NCBI RefSeq assembly: GCF_001514115.1
Contig: NZ_KQ948451.1
Location: 33,669 to 97,668, forward strand
Source: Streptomyces olivochromogenes
GTDB taxonomy: Bacteria > Actinomycetota > Actinomycetes > Streptomycetales > Streptomycetaceae
Length of the DNA: 64,000 nt
Reading direction: 5' to 3'
Every line of letters begins with the position of its first letter. Position 1 is the first letter of the stretch. The notes under the pieces were generated by a model. The model worked only from the letters and a program-made list of their open reading frames with translations. It had not been told where the DNA came from and ran no database searches. A program made the position numbers and the translations under genes. This document shows, one piece after another, positions 24,954 to 34,203 of this stretch.

Positions 24954-25870
24954 CCACCCCTCAGACCCCCGCACAGCACAGCGTCGCGGTCCGCCCGAGC
25001 GAGGGCCACCACACGAAGACACCAGTGATCGCGTTCCTGGGCACCGGGCGGATGGGCGGCCCGATGGCCGCCAACCTGGCCCGCGGCGGCTTCGAGCTCC
25101 GAGTGTGGAACCGGACCACCAGCCGCACCGCAGACCTCGCTCAGCACGGAGCGTTCATCGCGCGAAGCCCTGCCGAAGCCGTCGAGGGCGCCGGAATCGT
25201 CATCAGCATGATGGCCGACGGGCCCGCCACCGAGCGGGCCGCGACCGGCCCGGACGGGTTCCTGGCCCGGTTCCCCGGGCTGATCTGGGTACAGATGGCC
25301 ACCGTGGGAGCCAGCTGGTCGGCGAGACTCGCGGTCATGGCCGCCCGGCAGGGAGTGACGTTCGTGGACGCTCCGGTTTCCGGCAGTCAAGGGCCGGCCC
25401 AGGAGGGACAGTTGGTCATCCTGGCCAGCGGGCCCGATCGGGTACAGGGCGTTCTTGCGCCCGTGTTCGGCGCGCTGGGCCGGGCCACGCTCTGGCTGGG
25501 CCCGGCCGGCGACGGCACCAAGGCGAAACTGGTGTTGAACAGCTGGCTCGTCAACCTCGTGGAAGCGACCGCGGAAACCCTGTCCTTCGCCGGCCACCTC
25601 GGCTTGGACCCCTCCTCGATCGTGGAACTCCTGCGGTCGACCCCGCTCGGAAGCCCGTACGCGGTGCAAAAGGCCACCACCATGCTGGCCGGCAACTTCA
25701 CCCCCGCGTTCGCGCTCAAACACGCCCTCAAGGACGCCGAACTCGCGGTGCAGGCCGCGCACTCCAGTGGCACTCGACTCGCGCTGACCGAAGCGCTGCT
25801 GCCCCGCTGGCGGCAGACCGCCCTCCTGCACGCCGACAACGACCTGTCCGCGGTCTACATCACGGCCTGA
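24950..25870 (+). CDS. NAD(P)-dependent beta-hydroxyacid dehydrogenase-like protein
   Basis: The 306-residue protein has the Rossmann start FLGTGRMGGPMAANLARGGF and the substrate motif FVDAPVSGSQGPAQEG. The catalytic Lys lies in GTKAKLVLNSWLVN, as in 3-hydroxyisobutyrate and tartronate-semialdehyde dehydrogenases. The coenzyme loop WNRTTSR has Arg after Asn, which suggests NADP, as in 6-phosphogluconate-like relatives. ATG at 24950 overlaps the upstream stop by four bases. The MFS exporter begins 31 bases after the stop. Substrate not inferable; imine reductases share this fold and are an alternative. Confidence 0.88.
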   Translation: MTTPQTPAQHSVAVRPSEGHHTKTPVIAFLGTGRMGGPMAANLARGGFELRVWNRTTSRTADLAQHGAFIARSPAEAVEGAGIVISMMADGPATERAATGPDGFLARFPGLIWVQMATVGASWSARLAVMAARQGVTFVDAPVSGSQGPAQEGQLVILASGPDRVQGVLAPVFGALGRATLWLGPAGDGTKAKLVLNSWLVNLVEATAETLSFAGHLGLDPSSIVELLRSTPLGSPYAVQKATTMLAGNFTPAFALKHALKDAELAVQAAHSSGTRLALTEALLPRWRQTALLHADNDLSAVYITA

Positions 25871-25901
25871 TCGGGGCGGCGCAGCGAAAGGACGCACGGC
25901 G

Positions 25902-27416
25902 ATGAAGACGAACGCCTGCCCCCTGAACCCAATCCCACAGTGCGCGGCAGGGAGGCAACCCCCTGACACCGTCGCAGCAGTGGCGGACCAGGAGCACCCC
26001 GGCACCGCCGCTGCCCCGACGGCCGAGCACGGACGGCTGGGGCTGGCGCTCATCCTGGTCGCCGCCTTCATGGTGGTGCTGGACTTCAGCATCGTGAACG
26101 TCGCGCTGTCGTCGATCCAGCGTGAGCTCGGCGTTTCGGCCGCCACGGTGCAGTGGGTGGTCACGGGCTACGCCATCGCCTTCGGCGGCCTGCTGATCCT
26201 CGGCGGCCGGGCGGGTGATCTCTACGGGCGCCGACGCCTGTTCCTCGCCGGGATCGCCGTGTTCACCGCCGCATCACTGGCCGGCGGACTCGCCCGCGAC
26301 CCGGTACTGCTGATCGCCTCCCGCGTGGTGCAGGGGGGCGGGGCCGCGATGGTCGCGCCCGCCGCACTGTCACTCATCACCACGGGCTTTCCCGAAGGCC
26401 CGCGCCGAACCAGGGCACTGGGCCTGTACGGCGCCACGGCGTCGGTCGGCTTCGTCGCCGGCCAAGTGCTCGGCGGCGTACTGGTGGAGTTTCTCAGCTG
26501 GCGCTCGGTGTTCCTGGTGAACGTTCCTGTGGGGCTTGCCGCCCTGCTGCTCGCTCCCCGTACCCTGCGGGAGTCGAGATCGCCGCGTACGGGGCGGCAT
26601 CTGGACACTTCGGGTGCGCTGCTCATCACCCTGGCGGTGGGCGCCCTGGTCTTCGCCGTCTCCCGCGGCGGCAGCACCGGCATCGGCTCGGCCGGCGTGC
26701 TGGTCCCGCTCGCACTGTCCGCCCTGGCCGCGGCAGCCTTCGCAGCGAACGAACACCACCATGCCGACCCGCTCATGCGGCCGGCGCTGCTGCGTCTTCA
26801 CGGGCTGCGCAACGCCGGCGCCCTCATGCTGCTGCTCGGCCTGTGGAACGGCGGCGAGATGCTCGTGCTGTCCGTGTACCTCCAGCAAGTCCTGCACATG
26901 TCCCCGCTCGCGGCCGGGCTGACCATCGCCCCACAGGGAATCGTCGGGCTCGCGACCGGCCTGTTCGGCGCCCGGTTGGCACGGCGCCTCGGCATACAAC
27001 GAGTGCTGGTGGTGACCGGAGTCGCCGCGACCATCGGATTCGCGGCCCTGACCCGACTCCCGGGGAGCGGTGGATCCCACCTGCCGCTCGCGGCGGTGAC
27101 GTTGGTCGGCTGCGGCACGGCCGGCATGGCGTTCGGCAGCATGGTCACCGCCAGTGCCGGTGTCGCCGACCACGACCAGGGCCTGGTCGGCGGAGTGATC
27201 AACACGAGCCGGCAGCTGGGCGCCGCGATCGGAGCGGCGCTGCTTCCCGCGGTCGCCGACGCGGTCGACCGCACACCGCACGCCTCCACGGCGGTCGGTG
27301 ACCGAGCGGCCATGCTCGCCGGGCTGGCGGCGGCCGGCCTTGCCACGCTGGTGGCGACAAACGCCTGGCGCCAATCGCGCCACGACGGCGTCGCGCGATG
27401 CGCACCACCAGCTTGA
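25902..27416 (+). CDS. MFS transporter, DHA2 (14-span) drug/proton antiporter type
   Basis: The 504-residue protein has motif C-type and A-type elements: VVLDFSIVNVALSSIQRELG in span 1 and LGGRAGDLYGRRRLF in the loop after span 2. About fourteen spans and RVVQGGGAAMVAPAALSLI support DHA2 membership, as for EmrB/QacA-like exporters. The product has an unusual 40-residue N-terminal extension before span 1; a later start is possible. It ends the LysR-linked operon, suggesting that the pathway's product or substrate is exported by proton antiport. Confidence 0.9.
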   Translation: MKTNACPLNPIPQCAAGRQPPDTVAAVADQEHPGTAAAPTAEHGRLGLALILVAAFMVVLDFSIVNVALSSIQRELGVSAATVQWVVTGYAIAFGGLLILGGRAGDLYGRRRLFLAGIAVFTAASLAGGLARDPVLLIASRVVQGGGAAMVAPAALSLITTGFPEGPRRTRALGLYGATASVGFVAGQVLGGVLVEFLSWRSVFLVNVPVGLAALLLAPRTLRESRSPRTGRHLDTSGALLITLAVGALVFAVSRGGSTGIGSAGVLVPLALSALAAAAFAANEHHHADPLMRPALLRLHGLRNAGALMLLLGLWNGGEMLVLSVYLQQVLHMSPLAAGLTIAPQGIVGLATGLFGARLARRLGIQRVLVVTGVAATIGFAALTRLPGSGGSHLPLAAVTLVGCGTAGMAFGSMVTASAGVADHDQGLVGGVINTSRQLGAAIGAALLPAVADAVDRTPHASTAVGDRAAMLAGLAAAGLATLVATNAWRQSRHDGVARCAPPA

Positions 27417-27464
27417 TCCGCTCCCGGCCAGGACGGGACCGAGCGTGGGCAACAGGCCCCCGGA

Positions 27465-28915
27465 TCAGGTCTTCTGCCCCTTGTAGGTGGACGCCAGGAG
27501 CCTGCGCACCATGGCACCCCGCTCGCCCCTCGACGTTGCCCAGCTCGCGCAGCCCCTGGGCGACGAAGAGCAGCGCGCCGTCCGCCTCCACCGCGAAACG
27601 CTCGACGGCGCGTACCCCGAAGCCCTTCTTGTACGCCGCCGCACAGCGCGCCGCAGTGGGCAGCGCGGCCGGGTCGACGTGGCTCGCGCTGATCACCCGC
27701 CCTCGGCCACCGGTCCCGCCTCCGTGAGGAACGCGGTCTCCAGGACCGGTTCCGGAGCCATGCGCGTGCCCTTGAAGCGGGCCTGTTCCAACGCGCGGGC
27801 CAATCGGGCGGCCCGGTGCGGTGAGACCCCGCCGTACACCACGGCCTCTGCCGTCCGCTCCCGACAGATCCCCGTGCAGCCCGATGACGTACCGGGACAG
27901 TGGTCCCCGGCCCGCCGCGCCGTCGCCCGCCGCGGACCTGGACGCGGCCCAGGCCGCCAATCCCCCACCGGCCACGGCCACTCCGGCCGCTGAACCCAGC
28001 GCCAGCACGCGGCGCCGTGAGAGGGCGGGCCGCTGCGGCGGGTGGATGAGTGTGTTCGGCCCGGGGTCGGGCAGTGCCGGGGCGGCGGCCGAGCGTTCCG
28101 CGATCAGCCGGGGCAGCGCGGACGGCAGCCAGCCGCCCTCCCGTTCGTCCTCACCGGCCAGGGCGTCCCCCACCTCCCGCGCGATGGGCCTGGCCCGCGG
28201 GTCCTTGGCGAGGCAGCCGGTGTGAGCAGCGGGACCAGCGCCCACGGTACGGCGTCCAGGTCCGGTTCCTCGTGAACCGTACGGAAGATGACGGCGGCCG
28301 CGGTGCCGGTACCGAACGGGCGGCGGCCGGTCGCGACGTGGGCGAGGACGCAACCGAGCGAGAAGATGTCGCTCGGCGGGCCGATGTCACCGGCTCGCGC
28401 CTGCGCCTGTTCGGGCGAGAGGTAGCCGGGCGAGTCGCTCACCACATCGCTCGCGGTGAGCGCGGTGGCGCCGGTGGAGCGCGCGATGCCGAAGTCGATC
28501 AGCCGGGGCCCGTCCAGGGCGAGCGGGACGTTGCCCGGTTCGACATCCCGGTGCACCAGGCCCGCGGCATGCACCTCGGTGAGCGCTTCGGCCAGCCGAG
28601 CGCCCAGGGCGCGCACCGTCGTATGGTCGGGCAGCGGCCCGTGCAGCGCGACGGGCCCGGTACGAAGGCGGTCGCCGGCCAGGGCTCGCGGGCCTCCGGT
28701 TCCGCCGTGGTGACCGGTACCGCCGCCTCGGCCTCGCGGCGGAACCGGGTGCGGAAGTCGTGGTCGGCCGCGTACTCGGCGCGGATGACCTTCGGCGCGA
28801 CCAGTGCGCCGCCCGTCGAGCGGGCCAGGTAGACCACACCCATGCCGCCCGCGCCGAGGCGGGCCGGTGGTCGCCGATCGTGGCGGGGTCGGTGGGGAGC
28901 AGACGCCCGCTCCCG
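27465..28915 (-). pseudogene. Ser/Thr kinase fused to ABC substrate-binding protein, multiply broken
   Basis: Pieces in several minus frames line up in order. They are LLPTDPATIGDHR, MGVVYLARSTGGALVAPKVI, LHGPLPDHTTVRALGARLAE, the catalytic loop HAAGLVHRDVEPGN (usual Lys now Glu), RLIDFGIARSTGATALTASD, and CLAKDPRARPIAREVGDALA. A membrane span (VLALGSAAGVAVAGGGLAAW) follows, then EAVVYGGVSPHRAARLARAL and VISASHVDPAALPTAA of a periplasmic binding domain. It ends AMVRRLLASTYKGQKT. At least four frameshifts and several deletions, including helix C of the kinase, separate the pieces. Relatives in Streptomyces are kinase/substrate-binding fusions with an extracellular sensor. Confidence 0.85.
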
Positions 28916-29339
28916 AACAGCCCACCAATAACAGCCCGGTCAACAGCCCGGCGGTCAAGGTGCCGCAGCGCAGCCGCACCCGTCTCCGAGACAGCCGCAC
29001 CCGTCCCCCATCCGCACACCCGTTCCCCGCGGGGGGCGTAGCGACGATGCCGCGACGGGACTACGACTACGTTCGTCCGCTTGAAATTCGCAGTCCTTTT
29101 CGGTCAGTCGGCGGCGCCGGCCGGTTCGGGCCCCGAGTACTCCGAGTACGAAGATTTTGCGATCGCGCGAGGATCGCATGAACCGCTTCCCACCTGCACG
29201 AAGTCTCCTTTGTCCGTATACGCGGACGGTCGGTAACTCCGCGTTCACCGAGCTTCCCTTCCTCACCGTTCTACGCGCGTGCTGTCATGCACGTGCCCAC
29301 CAACCCCCGGGTGGGCATCAACACGACTAGGAGCCACGC
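28916..29339. other. gap upstream of the phospholipase D-like gene
   Basis: No gene is supported. TGCGATC and GATCGCA at 29158-29178 form a 7-bp inverted repeat with a seven-base loop. The direct repeat CCGAGTACTCCGAGTAC precedes it. GC content falls around 29200, so the promoter of the secreted enzyme probably lies there. Confidence 0.5.
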
Positions 29340-30332
29340 ATGTTGTGGAAGGTCCTCGGCCGCGCGGGTGTCACGCTGGCCGCCGGTGCCGCCGTGCTCG
29401 CCACCGCCGTCCCCGCGAACGCCGCAAGCTACTCCGCGTTCGCCTTCTCGCAGAGCAGCAGCCAGCCGACCATCTACGACTTCATCAACTCGGCCACCGC
29501 CTCCCTCGACATGACCATGTACGAGCTGGAGGACACCACCGCCGTCAACGACCTCATAGCCCTGGAGAACAAGGGCGTCACGGTACGGGTGGTCCTGGAC
29601 GGCGCGCACAAGTCCGCCAACCAGTCGGCGTACAACGCCCTGACGAGCGCGGGCGCGGGAGTGGTCTGGTCGTCGTCCACCTTCGTCTACACCCACCAGA
29701 AGACCGTCACGGTGGACGGCGCCAAGTCACTGATCCTCACCGGGAACCTCACCTCCCAGTACTACCCGACCGGCCGTGACTACGGCGTGTTCGACGACGA
29801 CAGCCGCGACGTCGCCTCGATCGAGAAGGTCTTCAACGCGGACTACGCGGGCAGCGCGATCACCCCGACCGACGGCGACCATCTGCTCTGGTCCCCCACC
29901 GACTCCCGCAGCCGCCTGCTGTCCCTGATCAACGGCGCCACCACGAAGCTCGACGTCGAGGAACTGGAACTCAGCGACAGCACGGTGGTCAACGCCCTCG
30001 TGGCCAGGGCGCAGGCGGGCGTCGCCGTACGGCTGGTCCTGGAGAGCCCCTCCAGCTACTCCAGCGAGGTGTCCGCGATCAAGGCGGCCGGTGGCACCGT
30101 CGTCGGATACTCCGACCCCAACGGCTTCTACATCCACGCCAAGGCGATGGTCGCCGACTACGGCCTGTCCACCCAGAAGGTGGAAGCCGGTTCCATGAAC
30201 ATCAGCAGCAACTCGCTCAGCAACAACCGGGAACTGGGCATCATCCTCACGGGCACCGGCGTGGCCCAAGCCGTTGCCACCACCATCGAGACCACCTTCA
30301 ACAGCGACTACTCGGGCGGCACCAGCGCCTAG
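29340..30332 (+). CDS. secreted phospholipase D-like protein
   Basis: The 330-residue protein has a signal peptide (basic start, AGVTLAAGAAVLATAVPANA, cleavage after ANAA near residue 29). Two HKD motifs follow: THQKTVTVD near residue 120 and IHAKAMVAD near residue 270, each followed by the conserved Asn/Ser turn (TGNLTS and GSMNISS). The two half-sites of the PLD superfamily are therefore both intact. It should act outside the cell as a phosphodiesterase on lipids or nucleic acids; it is much smaller than classical Streptomyces PLD of about 550 residues and closer to Nuc-like doublets. Start ATG at 29340. Confidence 0.9.
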   Translation: MLWKVLGRAGVTLAAGAAVLATAVPANAASYSAFAFSQSSSQPTIYDFINSATASLDMTMYELEDTTAVNDLIALENKGVTVRVVLDGAHKSANQSAYNALTSAGAGVVWSSSTFVYTHQKTVTVDGAKSLILTGNLTSQYYPTGRDYGVFDDDSRDVASIEKVFNADYAGSAITPTDGDHLLWSPTDSRSRLLSLINGATTKLDVEELELSDSTVVNALVARAQAGVAVRLVLESPSSYSSEVSAIKAAGGTVVGYSDPNGFYIHAKAMVADYGLSTQKVEAGSMNISSNSLSNNRELGIILTGTGVAQAVATTIETTFNSDYSGGTSA

Positions 30333-30512
30333 AGCCCGCCGGGAGAGCGCTGGTCACAGGACACGTCGCGTACTGCGACCAGCAGGGCCGCAACTCGCCG
30401 CCGTCTGGGGCGGAGACGCCCACGGCCGCCCCGATGACGCCGAGCCGCACCGGTGGCCGCTGTACAGCCAGACGTAGTGCCGAAGGCCACCGCGGCCACG
30501 TACTCTCGACCG

Positions 30513-31082
30513 ATGGACAAGATCACTACACGGCTGGAGGCAGACGCCACGCCGTCAGCCCCCGCTCTCATACTGCGTCCCTGGAGCCCGACAGACGCTG
30601 CCGACCTGGTTGAGCTGTATCAGGATGACACCCTGCGCCGATGGACGAGCTCAGCTGTGCACGACGAGGCGAGCGCGGCACGGTGGATTCAGGGCCAGCA
30701 ACGGGGATGGGAGACGGGAGACCGCTTCGGATTTGCCGTTGTGGAATCCCAAGCCGCGGGCGTGGAGGGGCAGTTGGTGGGTCACGTGGTCCTCAAGAAC
30801 GTCACCCCGGGCGCTTCGTCCGCCGAGGTCGGCTACTGGACCGCGGCGCATGCGCGCGGCCGGGGAGTGGCACCCCGAGCACTGCGGGCGCTGACGCACT
30901 GGGCCTTCACCGCCTTCCCCGATGACGGACCGAAGCGCCTTGAGCTCTTGCATCAAGTGGACAACACAGCGTCGTGCCGCGTCGCGCACAAGAGCGGGTA
31001 CGAACCGATCACGACCCTGCCCGCGGCACCGCCCGCCTACCCCCTCGCCGGTCACCTGCACGTACGGGAGCGCGACCGCTGA
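30513..31082 (+). CDS. GNAT family N-acetyltransferase
   Basis: The 189-residue protein matches the RimJ/RimL type of GNAT. It has LILRPWSPTDAADLVELYQD at the start, the AcCoA-binding turn ARGRGVAPRAL, and NTASCRVAHKSGYE near the end. Such enzymes acetylate protein N-termini or amino groups of small molecules. ATG at 30513 is preferred over an upstream GTG-type start because the family begins close to the LxLRPW strand. It stands alone between the PLD-like gene and a convergent LysR gene. Confidence 0.88.
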   Translation: MDKITTRLEADATPSAPALILRPWSPTDAADLVELYQDDTLRRWTSSAVHDEASAARWIQGQQRGWETGDRFGFAVVESQAAGVEGQLVGHVVLKNVTPGASSAEVGYWTAAHARGRGVAPRALRALTHWAFTAFPDDGPKRLELLHQVDNTASCRVAHKSGYEPITTLPAAPPAYPLAGHLHVRERDR

Positions 31083-31144
31083 CTCAGCCGGGCAGCCGTC
31101 CTTGCACCTGCTGCTGACGGCTCCCCCCTGAGGAGAAGGGCCGG

Positions 31145-31984
31145 TCAAAGACGTGTCGCTACCCGGATCAGATCGGCGACCGCGCGAAGTCGGCTGTGCG
31201 GGGGCCAGGCGATCACCGTTGTCACGGGCGGAGCATCCAGGACCGGCACGGCGGCGAGATCCCGGCGCAGGTCGGTGCCGGCGGACTCGGGCATGATCAC
31301 GGTGGTACGACCGAGCGCGATCAGCTGGAAGAGCTGTGTCAGGTTCCGTACCTCTGCCCCTGGTCCCTCCGGATAGCTGCCACCAGGACCGGGCCAGCGT
31401 GCCATCGGGAGTTCCGGAATTGCGGTGACCTCAGCCACCCGGATCTGAGAGCGGCCGGCCAGTGGGTGCGAGCTGGGCAGGATCGCCACCTGTCCCTCGG
31501 TGTACAGGGTTTCGGTGTCGAGTCCGAGCGTCGAATCGAACGGCAAGTGCAGCAGAGCCACGTCGGCCTGCCCGTCCTGCAGCAGTTTCTGATGCTGATG
31601 CGCCTCACAGAGCAGTAGATCGACGGTGGCCGCACCGGGCTCCGTGCGGTAGGCGTCGAGCAGTTTGGCCAACAACTCCCCGGCGGTGCCGGACTTGACG
31701 GCGAGGACGAGGCGGGGACGCCGTTGCGCAGCCTGCTGGGTACGCCGCTCGGCTGCGGCCACCGCGCTGAGGATCGCACGCCCCTCGGACAGCAGCACGG
31801 CCCCGGCCTCGGTGAGCGTGACCTTGCGGCTGGTGCGCTCCAGCAGCGTGACCCCGAGCTGTCGTTCGAGCCGGGCGATCGTGCGGGACAGGGGCGGTTG
31901 GGCTATCTCCAGACGCCGGGCGGCCTTCCCGAAGTGCAGTTCCTCGGCGATGGCGACGAAGTACCGCAACTCGCGTATCTCCAT
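31145..31984 (-). CDS. LysR family transcriptional regulator
   Basis: The 279-residue protein has a typical LysR HTH (MEIRELRYFVAIAEELHFGK, LEIAQPPLSRTIARLERQLG, LLERTSRKVTLTEAG) and an effector-binding domain. ATG at 31984 is set by this family start. It diverges from an SDR gene that starts 106 bases away, a classical arrangement in which the LysR protein controls the divergent gene from a site between them. No clear palindrome was picked out in the interval. Confidence 0.92.
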   Translation of the reverse strand: MEIRELRYFVAIAEELHFGKAARRLEIAQPPLSRTIARLERQLGVTLLERTSRKVTLTEAGAVLLSEGRAILSAVAAAERRTQQAAQRRPRLVLAVKSGTAGELLAKLLDAYRTEPGAATVDLLLCEAHQHQKLLQDGQADVALLHLPFDSTLGLDTETLYTEGQVAILPSSHPLAGRSQIRVAEVTAIPELPMARWPGPGGSYPEGPGAEVRNLTQLFQLIALGRTTVIMPESAGTDLRRDLAAVPVLDAPPVTTVIAWPPHSRLRAVADLIRVATRL

Positions 31985-32089
31985 GCGTTCACAGTAACTC
32001 CGGCGCACGGTCGATCGATGTCGCTCAGGTATCGCTGCATGACCTGGATGGTGTTGGTGCCAGGTCGAAGCGCGGCCATGCTCGCTGTC

Positions 32090-32815
32090 ATGAGTGAGAA
32101 GACAATCGCGCTGGTCACCGGCGCGAACAAGGGAATCGGGTACGAGATCGCGGCCGGGCTGGGCGCATTGGGCTGGAGCGTCGGTGTCGGCGCTCGGGAC
32201 GAGCGGCGCAGGAAGGACGCCGTGGCGAAACTGCGCGCGGCGGGCGCCGACGCGTTCGGCGTCCCCCTGGACGTGACCGACGACGAGAGCGTGACCGCGG
32301 CGGCACAGCTGATCGAGGAGCGCGCGGGACGCCTTGACGTGCTGGTCAACAACGCAGGCGTTGCGGGCAGTTGGCCGGAGGAGCCCACGACCATCGACCT
32401 CGAGACCGTGCGGCGGCTGGTGGAGACCAACGTCATCGGCGTCATCCGGGTCACCAACGCGATGCTGCCGTTGCTGCGCCGCTCGGCGCACCCGCGGATC
32501 GTCAACCAGTCCAGCCATGTCGGCTCACTGGCCCTGCAGACCACGCCCGGTGTCGACCTCGGAGGCATCAGCGGGGCGTACGCGCCGTCGAAGACCTACC
32601 TCAACGCCGTCACCATCCAGTACGCCAAGGAGTTGAGCGACACCAACATCTTGATCAACAACGCCTGCCCCGGCTACGTGGCCACCGACCTCAATGGGTT
32701 CAGCGGTACTCAGACCCCTGAGCAGGGCGCGGTGATCGCCATCCGGTTGGCGGCTCTGCCCGACGACGGCCCCACCGGCCGGCTGTTCGATGACAAGGGG
32801 GTCGTACCGTGGTGA
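32090..32815 (+). CDS. SDR family NAD(P)-binding oxidoreductase
   Basis: The 241-residue protein has TGANKGIGYEIAAGLGALGW, typical of carbonyl-reductase-like SDRs, and the Arg in GARDERR, indicating NADPH. NNAG and the Ser in VNQSSHVGSL are present. YAPSKTYLNAV contains the Tyr-x3-Lys pair. It probably reduces an aldehyde or ketone. The ATG at 32090 fits the family start. It is divergent from the LysR gene, which is the likely regulator. Confidence 0.9.
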   Translation: MSEKTIALVTGANKGIGYEIAAGLGALGWSVGVGARDERRRKDAVAKLRAAGADAFGVPLDVTDDESVTAAAQLIEERAGRLDVLVNNAGVAGSWPEEPTTIDLETVRRLVETNVIGVIRVTNAMLPLLRRSAHPRIVNQSSHVGSLALQTTPGVDLGGISGAYAPSKTYLNAVTIQYAKELSDTNILINNACPGYVATDLNGFSGTQTPEQGAVIAIRLAALPDDGPTGRLFDDKGVVPW

Positions 32816-32829
32816 TCTTCTGATCTGTT

Positions 32830-33107
32830 TCTGCTCGAACAGGTGTCCTCCAGGGCGTCGTGGTCGAGTTCGACGCCGAGGCCGGGAGGGCCTCGCCCCA
32901 GCCGTCGCCGATCGCCGGGCGGCCGTCGAGCGCCGGGTGTTCGGCCCATGTGTAGAAGAGGTACGCGGCGAAGGGCACGGAGTCGCGGACCCGGCCGCCC
33001 AGCAGATCGCTGACGGGGCGTCCGGTGAGCCTGCCCTGCGCGTCGAGGCAGGCCACCTCCACGGCGGAAGTGATCCCATGTTCATGTCCGTGAGCCCGCT
33101 TCATCAA
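32830..33107 (-). pseudogene. glucarate dehydratase (enolase superfamily) remnant
   Basis: The minus strand encodes an N-terminal-region piece (ITSAVEVACLDAQGRLTGRP, VSDLLGGRVRDSVPFAAYLF). In another frame about 60 bases later comes a C-terminal piece (PGLGVELDHDALED). In intact glucarate dehydratases these blocks are some 270 residues apart. The whole barrel with its catalytic residues is gone, so this is a deletion scar. The first block also lacks the protein's first 100 or so residues. Confidence 0.75.
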
Positions 33108-33120
33108 TCCGAGTCACACA

Positions 33121-33163
33121 ACGGGCCCCGGCGCTCACGTACTCGGTGAGTGCCGGGGCCCGT
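33121..33163. terminator. hairpin terminator of the LAXTG gene
   Basis: An 18-bp stem (ACGGGCCCCGGCGCTCAC with GTGAGTGCCGGGGCCCGT, one G-T pair) encloses a seven-base loop. It lies about 100 bases downstream of the surface-protein stop codon. Confidence 0.85.
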
Positions 33164-33191
33164 CGAAGAGTCGTCGCGATCCGATGACGAC

Positions 33192-33259
33192 GTCAGATGT
33201 CAGACGACAGATAACAGATGACAGATTTCAGATTTCAAAAACACCTGTCAGACGACAGA
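33192..33259. repeat. AT-rich CAGAT/GACAG repeats
   Basis: TGTCAGACGACAGA occurs at 33198-33211 and 33246-33259. Between them run degenerate CAGAT and ACAGATG units. The low GC content contrasts sharply with surroundings. It lies between the LAXTG gene stop and its terminator. Confidence 0.7.
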
Positions 33260-33261
33260 CG

Positions 33262-34203
33262 TCACGAGCTGGTGCGCGCCGACCGTCGACGCCGAGTGAC
33301 GACGGTGATCGCTCCACCGGCCACGAGCAGGGCCGCGGCACCGGCGGCGATCGGCAGGGTGTTGCCACCGCCCGTCTCCGCGAGGTCGCCGGGCGGCGTC
33401 GACTGACCGCCGTTCGGCGAGGGAGCCGGCGGCGTGGTCGAGTCGGAGGCCGACGGGGTGGCCGGCGTCGTCTCCGGGGTCGACGGCTCGTCGGGCGTCG
33501 TCGGGGTCGGGCTGCCGGGGGTCTCCGCGGGCGGCGTGGAGGCCGGCGGAGTCGAGGCCGGAGGCGTGGTCTCGGGCGTGCTCGGCGGCTGCGCCGTGCA
33601 GTCCTTCTTGCCGCCGTTCCACGCCATGATCAGCTTGTCCTTGATGACCGCGCGGTCCGGCCCCTTGGGCAGGTCGCCGTGCTCGAAGCCGTCGTTGGCG
33701 TCGAACTTGCCGTCGAACTTCACGGCACCGCTGTAGAGGTCGATCTGCGCGAAGCAGCCGGCGTCGGGCACCGCGATGTCGAGGGAGTCGGTCTGGCCCG
33801 GCTTGACCTTGACGCTGTCGAAGTCGTGGAAGACCTGCTCACCGGAGGTCTTGAAGGTGGCCCCGTGGGTGCGGTACGCCGCGAGGGAAGCGGTGCAGGA
33901 CCCGGCGTCGCCCGCCGCGCGCACCTTGATGTGCACCTTGCCGTCTTCGGTGGGCTTCAGGTTCTGGTCGTCGACGCGGACCCAGTCGTAGAAGTTCGTC
34001 CCGTCCAGGGAGAACTCGCAGCGATCCGCCGCGGTCACCGTACCGGCGCCCTGGCCGGGCTTGTAGGCACTGTTGCCGCTGTCCCAGCCGTCTCCGCCAG
34101 GGGTACCCGTGGCCCAGGCGCTGGTGGTGGCCGCGGAGAGGGCGAGGGCCGCCGCGCCCGTCCCCAGCAGGCAGCGAAGGGTGACACGTCTCGCTATGGA
34201 CAT
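33262..34203 (-). CDS. LAXTG-anchored cell-surface protein
   Basis: The 313-residue protein has a signal peptide (MSIARRVTLRCLLGTGAAAL, cleavage near AWA). A globular domain of about 170 residues with several Cys (RCEFSLDGTNFYDW, GSCTASLAAYRTHG, DAGCFAQIDLYSG) comes next, then a Pro/Thr/Ser stalk (about 205-273). The sorting signal LAETG near residue 274 is followed by a hydrophobic span and RRRRSARTSS. LAXTG is the substrate of class E sortases in Streptomyces, so it should be covalently attached to peptidoglycan. No sortase is adjacent. Its function is unknown. Confidence 0.9.
   Translation of the reverse strand: MSIARRVTLRCLLGTGAAALALSAATTSAWATGTPGGDGWDSGNSAYKPGQGAGTVTAADRCEFSLDGTNFYDWVRVDDQNLKPTEDGKVHIKVRAAGDAGSCTASLAAYRTHGATFKTSGEQVFHDFDSVKVKPGQTDSLDIAVPDAGCFAQIDLYSGAVKFDGKFDANDGFEHGDLPKGPDRAVIKDKLIMAWNGGKKDCTAQPPSTPETTPPASTPPASTPPAETPGSPTPTTPDEPSTPETTPATPSASDSTTPPAPSPNGGQSTPPGDLAETGGGNTLPIAAGAAALLVAGGAITVVTRRRRSARTSS

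Noticed and set aside
28900..29000. A possible lipoprotein signal peptide on the minus strand (GLLTGLLLVGCSGA)
   Set aside because: It overlaps the N-terminus of the decayed kinase in another frame and continues only into that shadow frame.
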